Source of the DNA: Actinophytocola sp049647105
GTDB taxonomy: Bacteria; Actinomycetota; Actinomycetes; Mycobacteriales; Pseudonocardiaceae
NCBI RefSeq assembly: GCF_049647105.1
Contig: NZ_JBARWZ010000328.1
Location: forward strand, 14,888-78,887
Direction of reading: 5' to 3'
DNA: 64,000 nt
The position numbers and the translations under genes were made by a program. Shown in pieces: positions 14,752-23,217 of this stretch. The notes under the pieces are model-generated. The model did no database searches, was not told the DNA's origin, and saw nothing but the letters and a program-made list of their open reading frames with translations. The stretch's first letter is position 1. Every line of letters begins with the position of its first letter.

Positions 14752-15726
14752 GTGCCCGTAGCCGTCTCCGGAAGCATCGCGACCGACCACCTCATGCATT
14801 TCCCAGGCAGGTTCGCCGAGCAGCTCGTCGCGGAGCAGCTGCACCGGATCTCACTGAGTTTCCTCGTCGACGACCTGGTCGTGCGGCGCGGCGGGATCGG
14901 AGCCAACATCGCGTTCGGCATGGCCGTGCTCGGCAGTTCGCCGGTGCTGGTCGGCTCGGTCGGCGAGGACTTCGCCGACTACCGGTCGTGGCTGGAGCGG
15001 CACGGCGTCGACTGCTCCGGTGTGCGTGTGTCGGAGACCGCCCACACCGCGCGGTTCGTGTGCACCACCGACGACGACATGTGCCAGATCGCGTCGTTCT
15101 ACGCCGGTGCCATGGCCGAGGCCCGGCTCATCGAGCTGCTGCCGGTCGCTGAGCGCGTCGGCGGGCTCGACCTGGTGCTGATCAGCCCGGACGACCCGGA
15201 CGCGATGCTGCGCCACGCACAGGAGTGCCGGGATCGCGGCTACGAGTTCGCCGCCGACCCGTCGCAGCAGCTCGCCCGCATGTCCGGCGAGCAGATCCGC
15301 GACTTCGTGACCGGCGCGAAGTACCTGTTCTCCAACGACTACGAGTGGGAGCTCCTGCGACAGAAGACCGGCTGGTCGGAGCAGGACGTCATGTCGAGGG
15401 TCGGCATGCGCATCACCACGCTCGGGGAGAAGGGCGTCGAGCTGGTCGACGCCGACGGCGTGTCGATCCACGTCAGCGCGGTGCCGGAGACGATGAAGGC
15501 CGACCCGACCGGCGTCGGCGACGCGTTCCGCGCCGGGCTGCTCTCCGGTCTGGAGAAGGGCCTCGAACTGGAGCGGGCCGCGCAGCTGGGGTCCTACATC
15601 GCGGTGCTGGTGCTCGAGACCGTCGGCCCGCAGGAGTGGACCCTGGACAGGGAGCTCGCCCTCGTGCGGATCGGCGGCGCGTACGGGCCGGAAGCCGCTG
15701 AGCAGATCGGCGCCATCCTCCCGTAG
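14752..15726 (+). CDS. cbhK: PfkB-family carbohydrate/nucleoside kinase, adenosine-kinase-like (324 aa)
   Basis: A ribokinase-fold kinase. The glycine-rich N-terminal signature RRGGIGANIAFGMAVLG is at about 45-61, and the PfkB signature 2 DPTGVGDAFRAG is at about 251-262 with catalytic D257. It lies between the Fe-S carrier gene and asnB/ctaC, the position of the mycobacterial adenosine kinase (Rv2202c, also called CbhK/AdoK), so adenosine phosphorylation is the best inference. The GTG start is preceded by caggggaa. The domain order and length are normal. Confidence 0.88.
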   Translation: MPVAVSGSIATDHLMHFPGRFAEQLVAEQLHRISLSFLVDDLVVRRGGIGANIAFGMAVLGSSPVLVGSVGEDFADYRSWLERHGVDCSGVRVSETAHTARFVCTTDDDMCQIASFYAGAMAEARLIELLPVAERVGGLDLVLISPDDPDAMLRHAQECRDRGYEFAADPSQQLARMSGEQIRDFVTGAKYLFSNDYEWELLRQKTGWSEQDVMSRVGMRITTLGEKGVELVDADGVSIHVSAVPETMKADPTGVGDAFRAGLLSGLEKGLELERAAQLGSYIAVLVLETVGPQEWTLDRELALVRIGGAYGPEAAEQIGAILP

Positions 15727-15764
15727 GTTCCCCTTTTCACCCACGCCTGGTATCTCTGGTTACC

Positions 15765-16592
15765 ATGCGTGCACTCGCGGTCACCGCTGCGTGTCTGATG
15801 TTGTTCGCCGGGGTCGCGTCGGCCGACGTCGGACCGTGGCGGACCGTGGGTTCCGACGTGGCGCGGCCCCTGGACGAGAGTCAGGGGCCGGCCGTCGTCA
15901 CGCGCCCGTCGGGGACCGTCGTCCGGTACACCGGTATCGGCACCGTGCCGCCGTCGCTGGCGACGCGCGGGTGGAACCACGTCGGTGATCCCGGCGCGGG
16001 TGGCGGGTACTACGTCGAGCCCTACCAGCGGGACGACCGCGGCGCGAAGCTGTTCCGCGTCGAGGCACCGGACGGGACGTGGGCCGAGTACCAGCACGCG
16101 CTTGAGTCGTGGGAGGCGTCCAACAACTCGTTCGCCGCCGTGTCGCCGGACGGGCGATGGATGGTCGCGGGTGAGTGGGGGACCATGTCCCGGCTTCTCG
16201 TCCATCCCATGCCGGGGGTCGCGCACACCGATCCCGCCGCGAACCTGCCGTACGCCTCGGCCGTCCGGCTCGACCGGCCGGTGCGCGACATCCAGGGGTG
16301 CGACTTCTCCTCGGCCACGCAGCTGGTGTGTTCCTCGGATGATCCTGATGGGTCGCTGTTCGGGGTGACCAAGCCGTTGTTGCAGGTCGACCTCGGTGCC
16401 CCGGTGGGTGCTTCTGACGTGGCCGGGACGGTGACGTCGCTCGGGCAGCTGCCGTTGGAGAGCGGCTGCTCCGGTGAGTTCGAGGCCGAGGGCATCGACT
16501 ACGACGAGCGCGACGGGACGTTGCGGGTCGTGGTGCTCTCGCCCGGCGTCTGTGTTGTGTTCGACAGCAAGACGTGGCGGTTCCGGCGGTAG
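15765..16592 (+). CDS. Secreted protein of unknown function (275 aa)
   Basis: A clear Sec signal peptide (MRALAVTAACLMLFAGVASA, cleavage about residue 20) leads to a mature domain rich in Trp, Asp and Gly with repeated WMVAGEWGTM- and DGTLRVVVLS-like strands, suggestive of an all-beta, possibly propeller-like fold. Two cysteine pairs (about C184/C192 and C235/C266) could form disulfides outside the cell. No catalytic motif is recognised. It converges on asnB with only 6 bases between stops. It has no counterpart that I know in the mycobacterial block. Confidence 0.8.
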   Translation: MRALAVTAACLMLFAGVASADVGPWRTVGSDVARPLDESQGPAVVTRPSGTVVRYTGIGTVPPSLATRGWNHVGDPGAGGGYYVEPYQRDDRGAKLFRVEAPDGTWAEYQHALESWEASNNSFAAVSPDGRWMVAGEWGTMSRLLVHPMPGVAHTDPAANLPYASAVRLDRPVRDIQGCDFSSATQLVCSSDDPDGSLFGVTKPLLQVDLGAPVGASDVAGTVTSLGQLPLESGCSGEFEAEGIDYDERDGTLRVVVLSPGVCVVFDSKTWRFRR

Positions 16593-16598
16593 GCCCGA

Positions 16599-18521
16599 CT
16601 ACAGCTTGACCGGGTAGTGCGGTTCCGGGATGCGTGGGCGGATGTTCTGCTCCACGAAGATCCCGTGCCACAGCATGTACACGAGCAGCGCCCATAGCCG
16701 CCTGCTGTGGTCGAGCGTGCCCGCGCGGTGTTCCTCCAGCAGCTTCAGCACCGCGTTCTTGTCGATCTCCTCCTCGGTCTGGGACTTGAGGATGATCTGG
16801 CGCGCCCAGTCGAACATCTCGTCCTTCAGCCACAGCCGGATCGGCACCGGGAAGCCGAGCTTGCGCCGGTTGAGCACGTGTTCCGGCACGACTCGCCGCA
16901 ATGCCTGGCGCAGTGCGTACTTCGTGGTCTCCTTGGTGATCTTCTCTTCCAGCGGGATCTTCGCCGCCACCTTGAAGACCTCCGCGTCGAGGAACGGGAC
17001 GCGCAGTTCCAGTGAGTTGGCCATGGTGACCTTGTCGGCCTTCACCAGGATGTCGCCACGCAGCCACGTGAACAGGTCCACATGCTGCATGCGGGTCACC
17101 GGATCCCACGCCTCCGACTCGCTGTACGGGCCCGCCGTGATGTCCTTGTGGCTGATCGACGGGTCGAAGGTCTTCAGCACCGCCCGCAGTTGGTCGTCCC
17201 GGAAGATTCTCGCGTTGCCGTAGTAGCGGTCTTCCAGGCCCAGCGCGCCGCGGCGCAGTAGGTCCTTGCCCCGGGTGCCGTCCGGGATCTTCGTCGACAG
17301 GTTGCCCATCGCCTTGCGGAGTGCGCCGGGGACCTTCTCGAACGCGGCCAGCGAGATGGGCTCGCGATAGATGGTGTAGCCGCCGAACAGCTCGTCCGCG
17401 CCCTCGCCGGACAGGACCACCTTCACGTGGCGGCGGGCCTCCCGCGCGATGAACCACAGCGGCACCAGCGCCGGGTCCGCCACCGGGTCGTCGAGGTACC
17501 ACACGATCAGCGGGAGAGCCTCCATCATCTCGTCCGCACTGACCGTCCTGACCACATGCTTCACACCGATCGCCGCCGCCGACTCGGCCGCGACGTCGAC
17601 CTCGGAGTAGCCCTCGCGTTCGAAGCCCGTCGTGAAGGTGATCAGGTTCGGGTTGTGCTCACGGGCCAGCGCGGCGATGGCCGTGGAGTCGATGCCGCCG
17701 GAGAGGAAGGAACCAACCGTCACGTCCGCGCGCATGTGCTTGGCGACCGAGTCGCGCATGACCTCGGCGATCTCGTCGTACAGCTTCTCCGGGTCACCCT
17801 TGACCGACGTCGGGCGGAAGGTGTGGAAGAAGTACCGGTCCGTCCGCAGCTCGCCGCCGGGGGAGATGGTGAACGAGTGGCCGGACTCGATCCGGCGGAT
17901 CTCCGTGTGCAGGGTCTCCGGCTCCGGGACGTACTGCATCGTCAGGTAGTGCTGCAGCGCGGTGCGGTCCAGCTCCGGCCGCAGTCGCAGGTGCGGGGCC
18001 AGCTCCAGCAGCGCCTTCTTCTCACTCGAGAACGCCACTCCGCCTGCGCCGGCGGCGTAGAACAGGGGCTTGATGCCGAACGGGTCGCGGGCGCCGAACA
18101 CCTCGCGCCGCCGCCAGTCCCAGATGACGAACGCGAACATGCCGCGCAGCTTCTGGACGGCGGCCGGACCGAGGTAGTGGTACAGGGCGACGATGACCTC
18201 GCTGTCACCGTGCGTGCGCATCGTCGCGCCGTGCTTCTCGATCAGCTCTTCGCGTAGCTCGACGTAGTTGTAGATCTCACCGTTGAACAGCAGCGTGTAG
18301 CGCTCCTGAACCCCTTCGGGGCTCCAGTGCAGCGGCTGATGGGAGTGGTCGACGTCGATGATGGACAGCCGGTTGAAGCCGAAGACCACCTCGTCGCCGG
18401 TCCAGGTGCCCGTCTCGTCCGGCCCGCGGTGGCGCTGGCACCGCATCGCCGCGGCGACCGCGTCCCTGGCGGCAACGGCATCCTGTTCCGTCGGACACAC
18501 CACACCAAGCAGACCGCACAC
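16599..18521 (-). CDS. asnB: Asparagine synthetase, glutamine-hydrolysing (640 aa)
   Basis: This cytosolic enzyme makes asparagine from aspartate, ATP and glutamine. The N-terminal Ntn glutaminase domain starts with the required C2 (MCGLLGVV) and has RLSIIDVDHSHQP. The synthetase domain has the PP-loop FLSGGIDSTAIAAL near 265 and VLSGEGADELFGGY near 370. Length is typical. It is divergent from ctaC, an arrangement kept in mycobacteria (Rv2201/Rv2200c), so the pairing is old. In some actinobacteria this AsnB amidates cell-wall or stress targets, but no evidence for that is visible here. Confidence 0.95.
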   Translation of the reverse strand: MCGLLGVVCPTEQDAVAARDAVAAAMRCQRHRGPDETGTWTGDEVVFGFNRLSIIDVDHSHQPLHWSPEGVQERYTLLFNGEIYNYVELREELIEKHGATMRTHGDSEVIVALYHYLGPAAVQKLRGMFAFVIWDWRRREVFGARDPFGIKPLFYAAGAGGVAFSSEKKALLELAPHLRLRPELDRTALQHYLTMQYVPEPETLHTEIRRIESGHSFTISPGGELRTDRYFFHTFRPTSVKGDPEKLYDEIAEVMRDSVAKHMRADVTVGSFLSGGIDSTAIAALAREHNPNLITFTTGFEREGYSEVDVAAESAAAIGVKHVVRTVSADEMMEALPLIVWYLDDPVADPALVPLWFIAREARRHVKVVLSGEGADELFGGYTIYREPISLAAFEKVPGALRKAMGNLSTKIPDGTRGKDLLRRGALGLEDRYYGNARIFRDDQLRAVLKTFDPSISHKDITAGPYSESEAWDPVTRMQHVDLFTWLRGDILVKADKVTMANSLELRVPFLDAEVFKVAAKIPLEEKITKETTKYALRQALRRVVPEHVLNRRKLGFPVPIRLWLKDEMFDWARQIILKSQTEEEIDKNAVLKLLEEHRAGTLDHSRRLWALLVYMLWHGIFVEQNIRPRIPEPHYPVKL

Positions 18522-18673
18522 GGTTCGGCACCACCTTCCCTGTCGAGTGGTCGAGTGCTTGTAAGGGGCAAGTATGGCCGCTTCCGCCAGTGCGGCCCCT
18601 CAGCGGTGTGGCCTGCGCCTCTGGGCTACGCTCCAACGCTGTGATCACCGGTCTTCCTAGGAGGGATCGCGCA

Positions 18674-19648
18674 GTGGGCGGAACGGGGCGTTCGCGGGCA
18701 TCGCGACTGACCACCATCGGTGGACTCGTCGGGCTGGTCGCCGTCACCGCGACGGGCTGCTCCGGCGGCGAGGTACTGCGCTTCGGCTGGCCCGAGGGGG
18801 TCACCCCACAGTCCGAGCGCATGGTGGACTTCTGGACCTGGACGGTCATCGCGTCGCTGATCGTCGGCGTCGTCATGTGGGCGCTGATCCTGTGGCCGGT
18901 CGTCGCGCACCGCAAGAAGGGCGACAAGCTCCCGAAACAGTTCCAGTACAACCACTTCCTCGAGTTCATCTACACCGGCGTCCCGTCGATCATCGTGGTG
19001 GTGCTGTTCTACTTCACGGTGACCACGCAGAACTTCGTGCTCGCCGAGGAACCAGAGGACGAGGTCGGCGTGAACGTCGGCGTCATGGCCTTCCAGTGGA
19101 ACTGGCAGTTCACCTACAACGGGTACAAGACCGCCGAAGGCCGCACGATGGTGCCGCGCACCTCCGACGGTGAGCTGGTCACCACCACCGGCAGCACCAC
19201 CGAGATCCCGCTGCTGGTGCTCCCATCGGAGACGACCATCCACTATGACCTGCGCTCCCGCACCGGCGACGTCATCCACTCGTTCTTCGTGCCGGAGTTC
19301 CACTTCAAGCGGGACGTCTTCCCCTCCCCGGAGAAGAACAACCAGGACCACACGTTCCAGAACTCGATCGACCGCGAAGGCTCGTTCGTTGGCCGGTGCG
19401 CCGAGTTGTGCGGCACCTACCACTCGGGCATGAACTTCGAAGTTCGCGCCCTGAGCCCGAAGCGTTTCGACGACTACATGCAACTGCGCGTCACCACGAA
19501 CGAGGACACCGGCAAGCCGTACACGGCGGCCGAGGCCCTGGCCCGCATGGGCGAGGAAGACCCGTCGTGCGGTGAGCTGTGCAGCCCGACCGCAGTGACC
19601 ACGTCCCCGTTCAACAGCGACCGCACCGCGCGGACCTCGTCGAACTGA
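18674..19648 (+). CDS. ctaC: Cytochrome c oxidase subunit II (324 aa)
   Basis: Subunit II carries the CuA centre that accepts electrons for the aa3 oxidase. I chose GTG 18674 because aggaggg lies upstream; this gives a lipoprotein signal with lipobox VTATGC (C29). Two transmembrane helices (about 52-76 and 100-118) precede the CuA domain, with ligands H202 and then C242, E244, C246, H250 and M253 in FVGRCAELCGTYHSGMNF. WNWQFTY near 143 is the conserved aromatic patch. It is the first gene of the ctaC-ctaF unit. The catalytic subunit gene ctaD is not in the window, as usual in actinobacteria. Confidence 0.95.
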   Translation: MGGTGRSRASRLTTIGGLVGLVAVTATGCSGGEVLRFGWPEGVTPQSERMVDFWTWTVIASLIVGVVMWALILWPVVAHRKKGDKLPKQFQYNHFLEFIYTGVPSIIVVVLFYFTVTTQNFVLAEEPEDEVGVNVGVMAFQWNWQFTYNGYKTAEGRTMVPRTSDGELVTTTGSTTEIPLLVLPSETTIHYDLRSRTGDVIHSFFVPEFHFKRDVFPSPEKNNQDHTFQNSIDREGSFVGRCAELCGTYHSGMNFEVRALSPKRFDDYMQLRVTTNEDTGKPYTAAEALARMGEEDPSCGELCSPTAVTTSPFNSDRTARTSSN

Positions 19649-19668
19649 CGTCTGGAGAGGACTGACTC

Positions 19669-20070
19669 ATGAAGGTCGAAGCCAGGCTCTTCGACGTGAC
19701 GACGGCGTTCTTCTTCATCGCCGCCGTCGTGTACGGCCTGTGGGCCAAGGAGCCGGTCGGCAGTGTTGGCCTCATCCTGACCGGCGGCCTCTCGCTGATC
19801 ATCGGCTCGTACTTCCACTTCGTCGCCCGGCGCGTCGAGCGACGCCCGGAGGACAACCCGGACGCCGAGATCAGCGATGGCGCTGGTGAGGTGGGATTCT
19901 TCTCGGCCGGTAGCTACTGGCCGGTGGGCATCGCCGCGTCCGGCGGTCTTGCGGCCATCTCGATCGCGTTCTGGCAGGTATGGCTGTTGGTGGTCGCACT
20001 CGTGCTGGTGCTGGCCGCCGTGGGCGGGCTGATCTTCGAGTACCACACTCGGCCCAACGCCACTGACTGA
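19669..20070 (+). CDS. ctaF: Actinobacterial cytochrome c oxidase subunit IV (133 aa)
   Basis: This small membrane subunit of the aa3 oxidase is specific to actinobacteria and part of the bcc-aa3 supercomplex. It begins MKVEARLFDVTTAFFFIAA and has four hydrophobic segments (about 10-28, 34-54, 85-100 and 102-123). The ATG has ggagagg upstream and follows ctaC by 20 bases, so the two are co-transcribed. The family has no known redox ligand. Length is normal. Confidence 0.93.
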   Translation: MKVEARLFDVTTAFFFIAAVVYGLWAKEPVGSVGLILTGGLSLIIGSYFHFVARRVERRPEDNPDAEISDGAGEVGFFSAGSYWPVGIAASGGLAAISIAFWQVWLLVVALVLVLAAVGGLIFEYHTRPNATD

Positions 20071-20082
20071 GCTGTAGACGTA

Positions 20083-20121
20083 CGCAAGGCGCGTTCCGGG
20101 GTTCCGGGACGCGCCTTTGCG
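20083..20121. terminator. Hairpin terminator between ctaF and trpD
   Basis: The arms cgcaaggcgcgttccgg and ccgggacgcgcctttgcg pair with one bulged base and one wobble around a loop of about 4 bases. It lies 12 bases after each of the convergent stops and can serve both. Confidence 0.7.
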
Positions 20122-20133
20122 TTGGGTGCTGGG

Positions 20134-21168
20134 TCAGGCAAGTTCCTTGCTGCGGGTGATCCAGCGGTCCAGGAGCTTCGCGGCCTTGCCGGAGTCGATG
20201 GCTTCGGCGGCGATGTCCAGGCCCGCCCGCAGGTCGGCCGTCAGGTCGGCTGAGAGCCCCCTGAACGCCGCGATCGTGCCCGCCGCGTTGATCAGCACGG
20301 TGTCTCGCACCGCACCCGCGTCGCCGGCCAGCAGGGCCTGCAGGACCTTTGCGTTGTCGGAGGCGTCGCCGCCCGCCAGTGCGTTCGGTGCGGCGGGGGT
20401 CACGCCCAGCTCGGCTGGGTCGATCGTCTCGTGGCGGACCGTGCCGCCCGACGCCACCCATGCCCTGGTCGTCGTGGTGGTGGTGATCTCGTCCAGACCG
20501 TCGTTGCCGCGGACCACCAGCACCGAGAAGCCCCGGGAGGCGAGTACCTGCGCCACGACCGGTGCGAGCCGCTCGTGTGCGCAGCCGACCAGTGCCGACG
20601 TCGGCTGTGCCGGGTTCGTCAGCGGGCCGAGGATGTTGAACACCGTCGGGATACCGAGCTCCTTGCGGGTCGGGCCCGCGTGGCGCAGCGCCGGGTGGAA
20701 CGCGGGGGCGTAGCAGAAGCCGATGCCCAGCTCACGCACGCAGGTGGCGACGGCCTCCGGTGAGAGTTCGATCACCACGCCGAGTGACTCCAGCACGTCG
20801 GCCGCTCCGCAGCGTGACGACTGCGCACGGTTTCCGTGCTTCACGATCGGCACCCCGGCGGCCGCCGTCACCACCGCGCTCATGGTGGAGATGTTCACAC
20901 TGCCGGACTGGTCGCCACCGGTGCCGACGACGTCCGCGGCGGCCACGTCCAGCTGCACCCGGCGTGCGTGCGACAACATCACCGCCGCGAGGCCTGCCAC
21001 CTCATCGGCTGTCTCACCCTTGGAGCGCAACGCGGTGGCGAACGCGCCGATCTGGCCGCCGGTCGCCCGGCCGGTCATGATCTCTTCCATCGCCCACGAC
21101 GTGTCGTCGGCGGTCAGGTCCTCACGCGCGACTAACCGGCCCAGCAGGCCGGGCCAGGTCTGTGACAT
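20134..21168 (-). CDS. trpD: Anthranilate phosphoribosyltransferase (344 aa)
   Basis: TrpD makes phosphoribosyl-anthranilate, the second committed step of tryptophan synthesis. The PRPP-binding loop VVGTGGDQSGSVNISTMSA and the anthranilate-site KHGNRAQSSRCGAADVLE are both intact. Length is normal. It is placed on the opposite strand between ctaF and ctaE, as in M. tuberculosis (Rv2192c), away from other trp genes. It lies 6 bases after the receiver-like gene and so probably shares its promoter. Confidence 0.95.
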   Translation of the reverse strand: MSQTWPGLLGRLVAREDLTADDTSWAMEEIMTGRATGGQIGAFATALRSKGETADEVAGLAAVMLSHARRVQLDVAAADVVGTGGDQSGSVNISTMSAVVTAAAGVPIVKHGNRAQSSRCGAADVLESLGVVIELSPEAVATCVRELGIGFCYAPAFHPALRHAGPTRKELGIPTVFNILGPLTNPAQPTSALVGCAHERLAPVVAQVLASRGFSVLVVRGNDGLDEITTTTTTRAWVASGGTVRHETIDPAELGVTPAAPNALAGGDASDNAKVLQALLAGDAGAVRDTVLINAAGTIAAFRGLSADLTADLRAGLDIAAEAIDSGKAAKLLDRWITRSKELA

Positions 21169-21174
21169 CCGGAA

Positions 21175-21582
21175 TCACCCCTGTACGACGGGTAGCTGCT
21201 TGTTCCGCAGCACGTCTGCGACCGTCTCGGCGGCGGTCAGCGGGTCGAGCGGGTGCACGATCACCGCGTCGGCCTGCGACCAGGTGGCGAGCCATCGATC
21301 GTCCCGGCGGCGGATCGCGATCACGATCGGGGGACAGTCGTCGATCTCGCTCTTGAGCTGCCTGCACAGCCCGATGCCGCCGGTCGGCTGCGCCTCGCCG
21401 TCGAGAATGGCCAGGTCGACGTCGCCGGCGTCCATCTCCATCAGCACGTCGGCGATGGTCGCGGACTCGTGGTAGGTCACCCGGCCGACATCAGCGGCGG
21501 GACGGCGCCCGACGGCTGTGACAATCCTCTCCCGGACCTCCGGCCGGTGGCTGAACACGAGGATCTTCAGCGGGGAGCTCAT
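21175..21582 (-). CDS. Stand-alone receiver-like protein (135 aa)
   Basis: The fold pattern is that of a response-regulator receiver: KILVFSHRPEVRERI (beta1-alpha1), DLAILDGEAQPTGG with the expected phosphoacceptor Asp, and a C-terminal ADAVIVHPLDP loop. Two conserved marks are altered. The acidic pair after beta1 is Ser-His, and the usual Lys-Pro is His-Pro, so phosphorylation is doubtful. No output domain follows. ATG 21582 has ggagg upstream. It is coupled to trpD by a 6-base gap and lies head-to-head with ctaE. Confidence 0.8.
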   Translation of the reverse strand: MSSPLKILVFSHRPEVRERIVTAVGRRPAADVGRVTYHESATIADVLMEMDAGDVDLAILDGEAQPTGGIGLCRQLKSEIDDCPPIVIAIRRRDDRWLATWSQADAVIVHPLDPLTAAETVADVLRNKQLPVVQG

Positions 21583-21749
21583 GGGGTGCCTCCGGCGATC
21601 GAAATAGGGCAGGTCCGGACACCTCGATGCTATCCGGCACCCCTGCACCGCCCACAGGTGCCCGACCGAGCCCCGATGATCTCCCGATACCCCCGGCGCG
21701 CCGCAACCCCGATCAGCTGACCGGCGCAAGCACAGGCAATAATGCCCGC

Positions 21750-22352
21750 GTGACGACAGCAGCGCCCTCAATCAGCCAGCGTGTGCACTCGCTGAACCGG
21801 CCGAACATGGTCAGCGTCGGCACCATCGTGTGGCTGGCCAGCGAGCTGATGTTCTTCGCCGGCCTCTTCGCCATGTTCTTCACGGTGAAGGCCCAGAACG
21901 ACACCGGTCATTGGCCTCCTCCGCCCTACCACCTCAACGTGCCCTACGCGCTCGTTGTCACGATCGTGCTGGTCGCCTCGTCCCTCACCTGTCAGATGGG
22001 TGTGTTCGCGGCGGAGCGGGGCGACGTGTTCGGGTTGCGGCGGTGGTACACGGTCACGCTGGTCATGGGTGCGATCTTCGTGCTCGGCCAGGCGAACGAG
22101 TACCGCACGCTCATCGAGGAGGGCCTCACCATCCCCTCCTCGGCCTACGGCACGGTGTTCTACCTGACCACTGGGTTCCACGGCCTGCACGTGACCGGCG
22201 GTCTCATCGCGTTCGTGTACCTGCTCATGCGCACCAAGATGAGCAAGTTCACACCGGCACAGGCCACGTCGGCCATCGTCGTGTCGTACTACTGGCACTT
22301 CGTGGACATCGTCTGGATCGGCCTGTTCACCGTCATCTACTTCATTCCGTGA
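21750..22352 (+). CDS. ctaE: Cytochrome c oxidase subunit III (200 aa)
   Basis: This membrane subunit of the aa3 oxidase is of the short five-helix actinobacterial type. The marks are NRPNMVSVGTIVWLASELMFF near the start, EYRTLIEEGLTIPSSAYGT in the middle and TGFHGLHVTGGLIAF with the conserved histidines, followed by YYWHFVDIVWIGLF. GTG 21750 has no ribosome-binding site; aataat lies 6 bases upstream, a weaker version of the leaderless box. It opens the ctaE-qcrC-qcrA-qcrB operon. Confidence 0.95.
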   Translation: MTTAAPSISQRVHSLNRPNMVSVGTIVWLASELMFFAGLFAMFFTVKAQNDTGHWPPPPYHLNVPYALVVTIVLVASSLTCQMGVFAAERGDVFGLRRWYTVTLVMGAIFVLGQANEYRTLIEEGLTIPSSAYGTVFYLTTGFHGLHVTGGLIAFVYLLMRTKMSKFTPAQATSAIVVSYYWHFVDIVWIGLFTVIYFIP

Positions 22353-22410
22353 TGCGACCGAGCCGCCGACTCGCCGGGTCCGAACTGACTTCAGTAGAGG
22401 TAGCCGCACA

Positions 22411-23217
22411 ATGACGACACAGCCCAAGAAACGCAGGGCACGCACCAAGCTCCGGCGCCGCGTCGCGGGGCTGCTGGCGCTGGGGATCGCGCTGATGGGC
22501 GTCGGCGCGCTGTACAGCGTGCTGGTCCCGGAGCCGCAGACCGCGCAGGCACAGCAGGACCCGGTCATCGTGCGCGAGGGCGCGAAGGTCTACAGCAACA
22601 CGTGCATCAGCTGCCACGGCTCGAACCTCGAAGGTGTGAAGGACCGCGGCCCGAGCCTCATCGGCATCGGCGAGGCCAGCGTGTACTTCCAGACCTCGAC
22701 GGGCCGCATGCCTGCCGCCTCCCAGGGCGCGCAGATCCCCGACAAGCCCCGCGTGCTCACGCCGCAGGAGGTCGACGCGGTCGCGGCCTACGTCCAGGCC
22801 AACGGCGGCGGCGTGGAGATGCCGGAGGGACGGGGCGACGCGCTGGTCGGGGAGGATCCCGCCCGAGGCGGCGAGCTGTTCCGGTTCAACTGCGCGTCCT
22901 GCCACAACTTCACCGGCCGTGGCGGTGCGCTGTCGTCCGGCAAGGAGGCACCGGCCCTGGACGGCGTCACGTCGGAGGAGATGTACGCGGCCATGCTGTC
23001 CGGCCCGCAGAACATGCCTCGTTTCTCCGAGCGCCAGCTGTCGCCGGAGGAGAAGAAGGACATCATCGCTTACGTCAAGTCGGTGACGGACGGCAACAAC
23101 AACCCCGGTGGTAGCCCGATCGGCGGTCTCGGCCCGCAGTCGGAGGGGTTCATCGCGTTCGTCGTGGGGATCGTCGCCCTCCTTGGCATCACGTTGTGGA
23201 TCGGGGCTAAAGCATGA
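22411..23217 (+). CDS. qcrC: Dihaem cytochrome c of the bcc complex (268 aa)
   Basis: QcrC carries electrons from the Rieske protein directly to CuA of the oxidase, replacing soluble cytochrome c. Two haem c motifs are present, CISCH at 65-69 and CASCH at 161-165. An N-terminal signal anchor (about 19-37) follows a basic head, and there is a C-terminal transmembrane helix (about 250-266). Methionine ligands are likely in MPAASQG and NMPRFSE. The stop overlaps the qcrA start (ATGA). All of this is typical of actinobacteria. Confidence 0.95.
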   Translation: MTTQPKKRRARTKLRRRVAGLLALGIALMGVGALYSVLVPEPQTAQAQQDPVIVREGAKVYSNTCISCHGSNLEGVKDRGPSLIGIGEASVYFQTSTGRMPAASQGAQIPDKPRVLTPQEVDAVAAYVQANGGGVEMPEGRGDALVGEDPARGGELFRFNCASCHNFTGRGGALSSGKEAPALDGVTSEEMYAAMLSGPQNMPRFSERQLSPEEKKDIIAYVKSVTDGNNNPGGSPIGGLGPQSEGFIAFVVGIVALLGITLWIGAKA

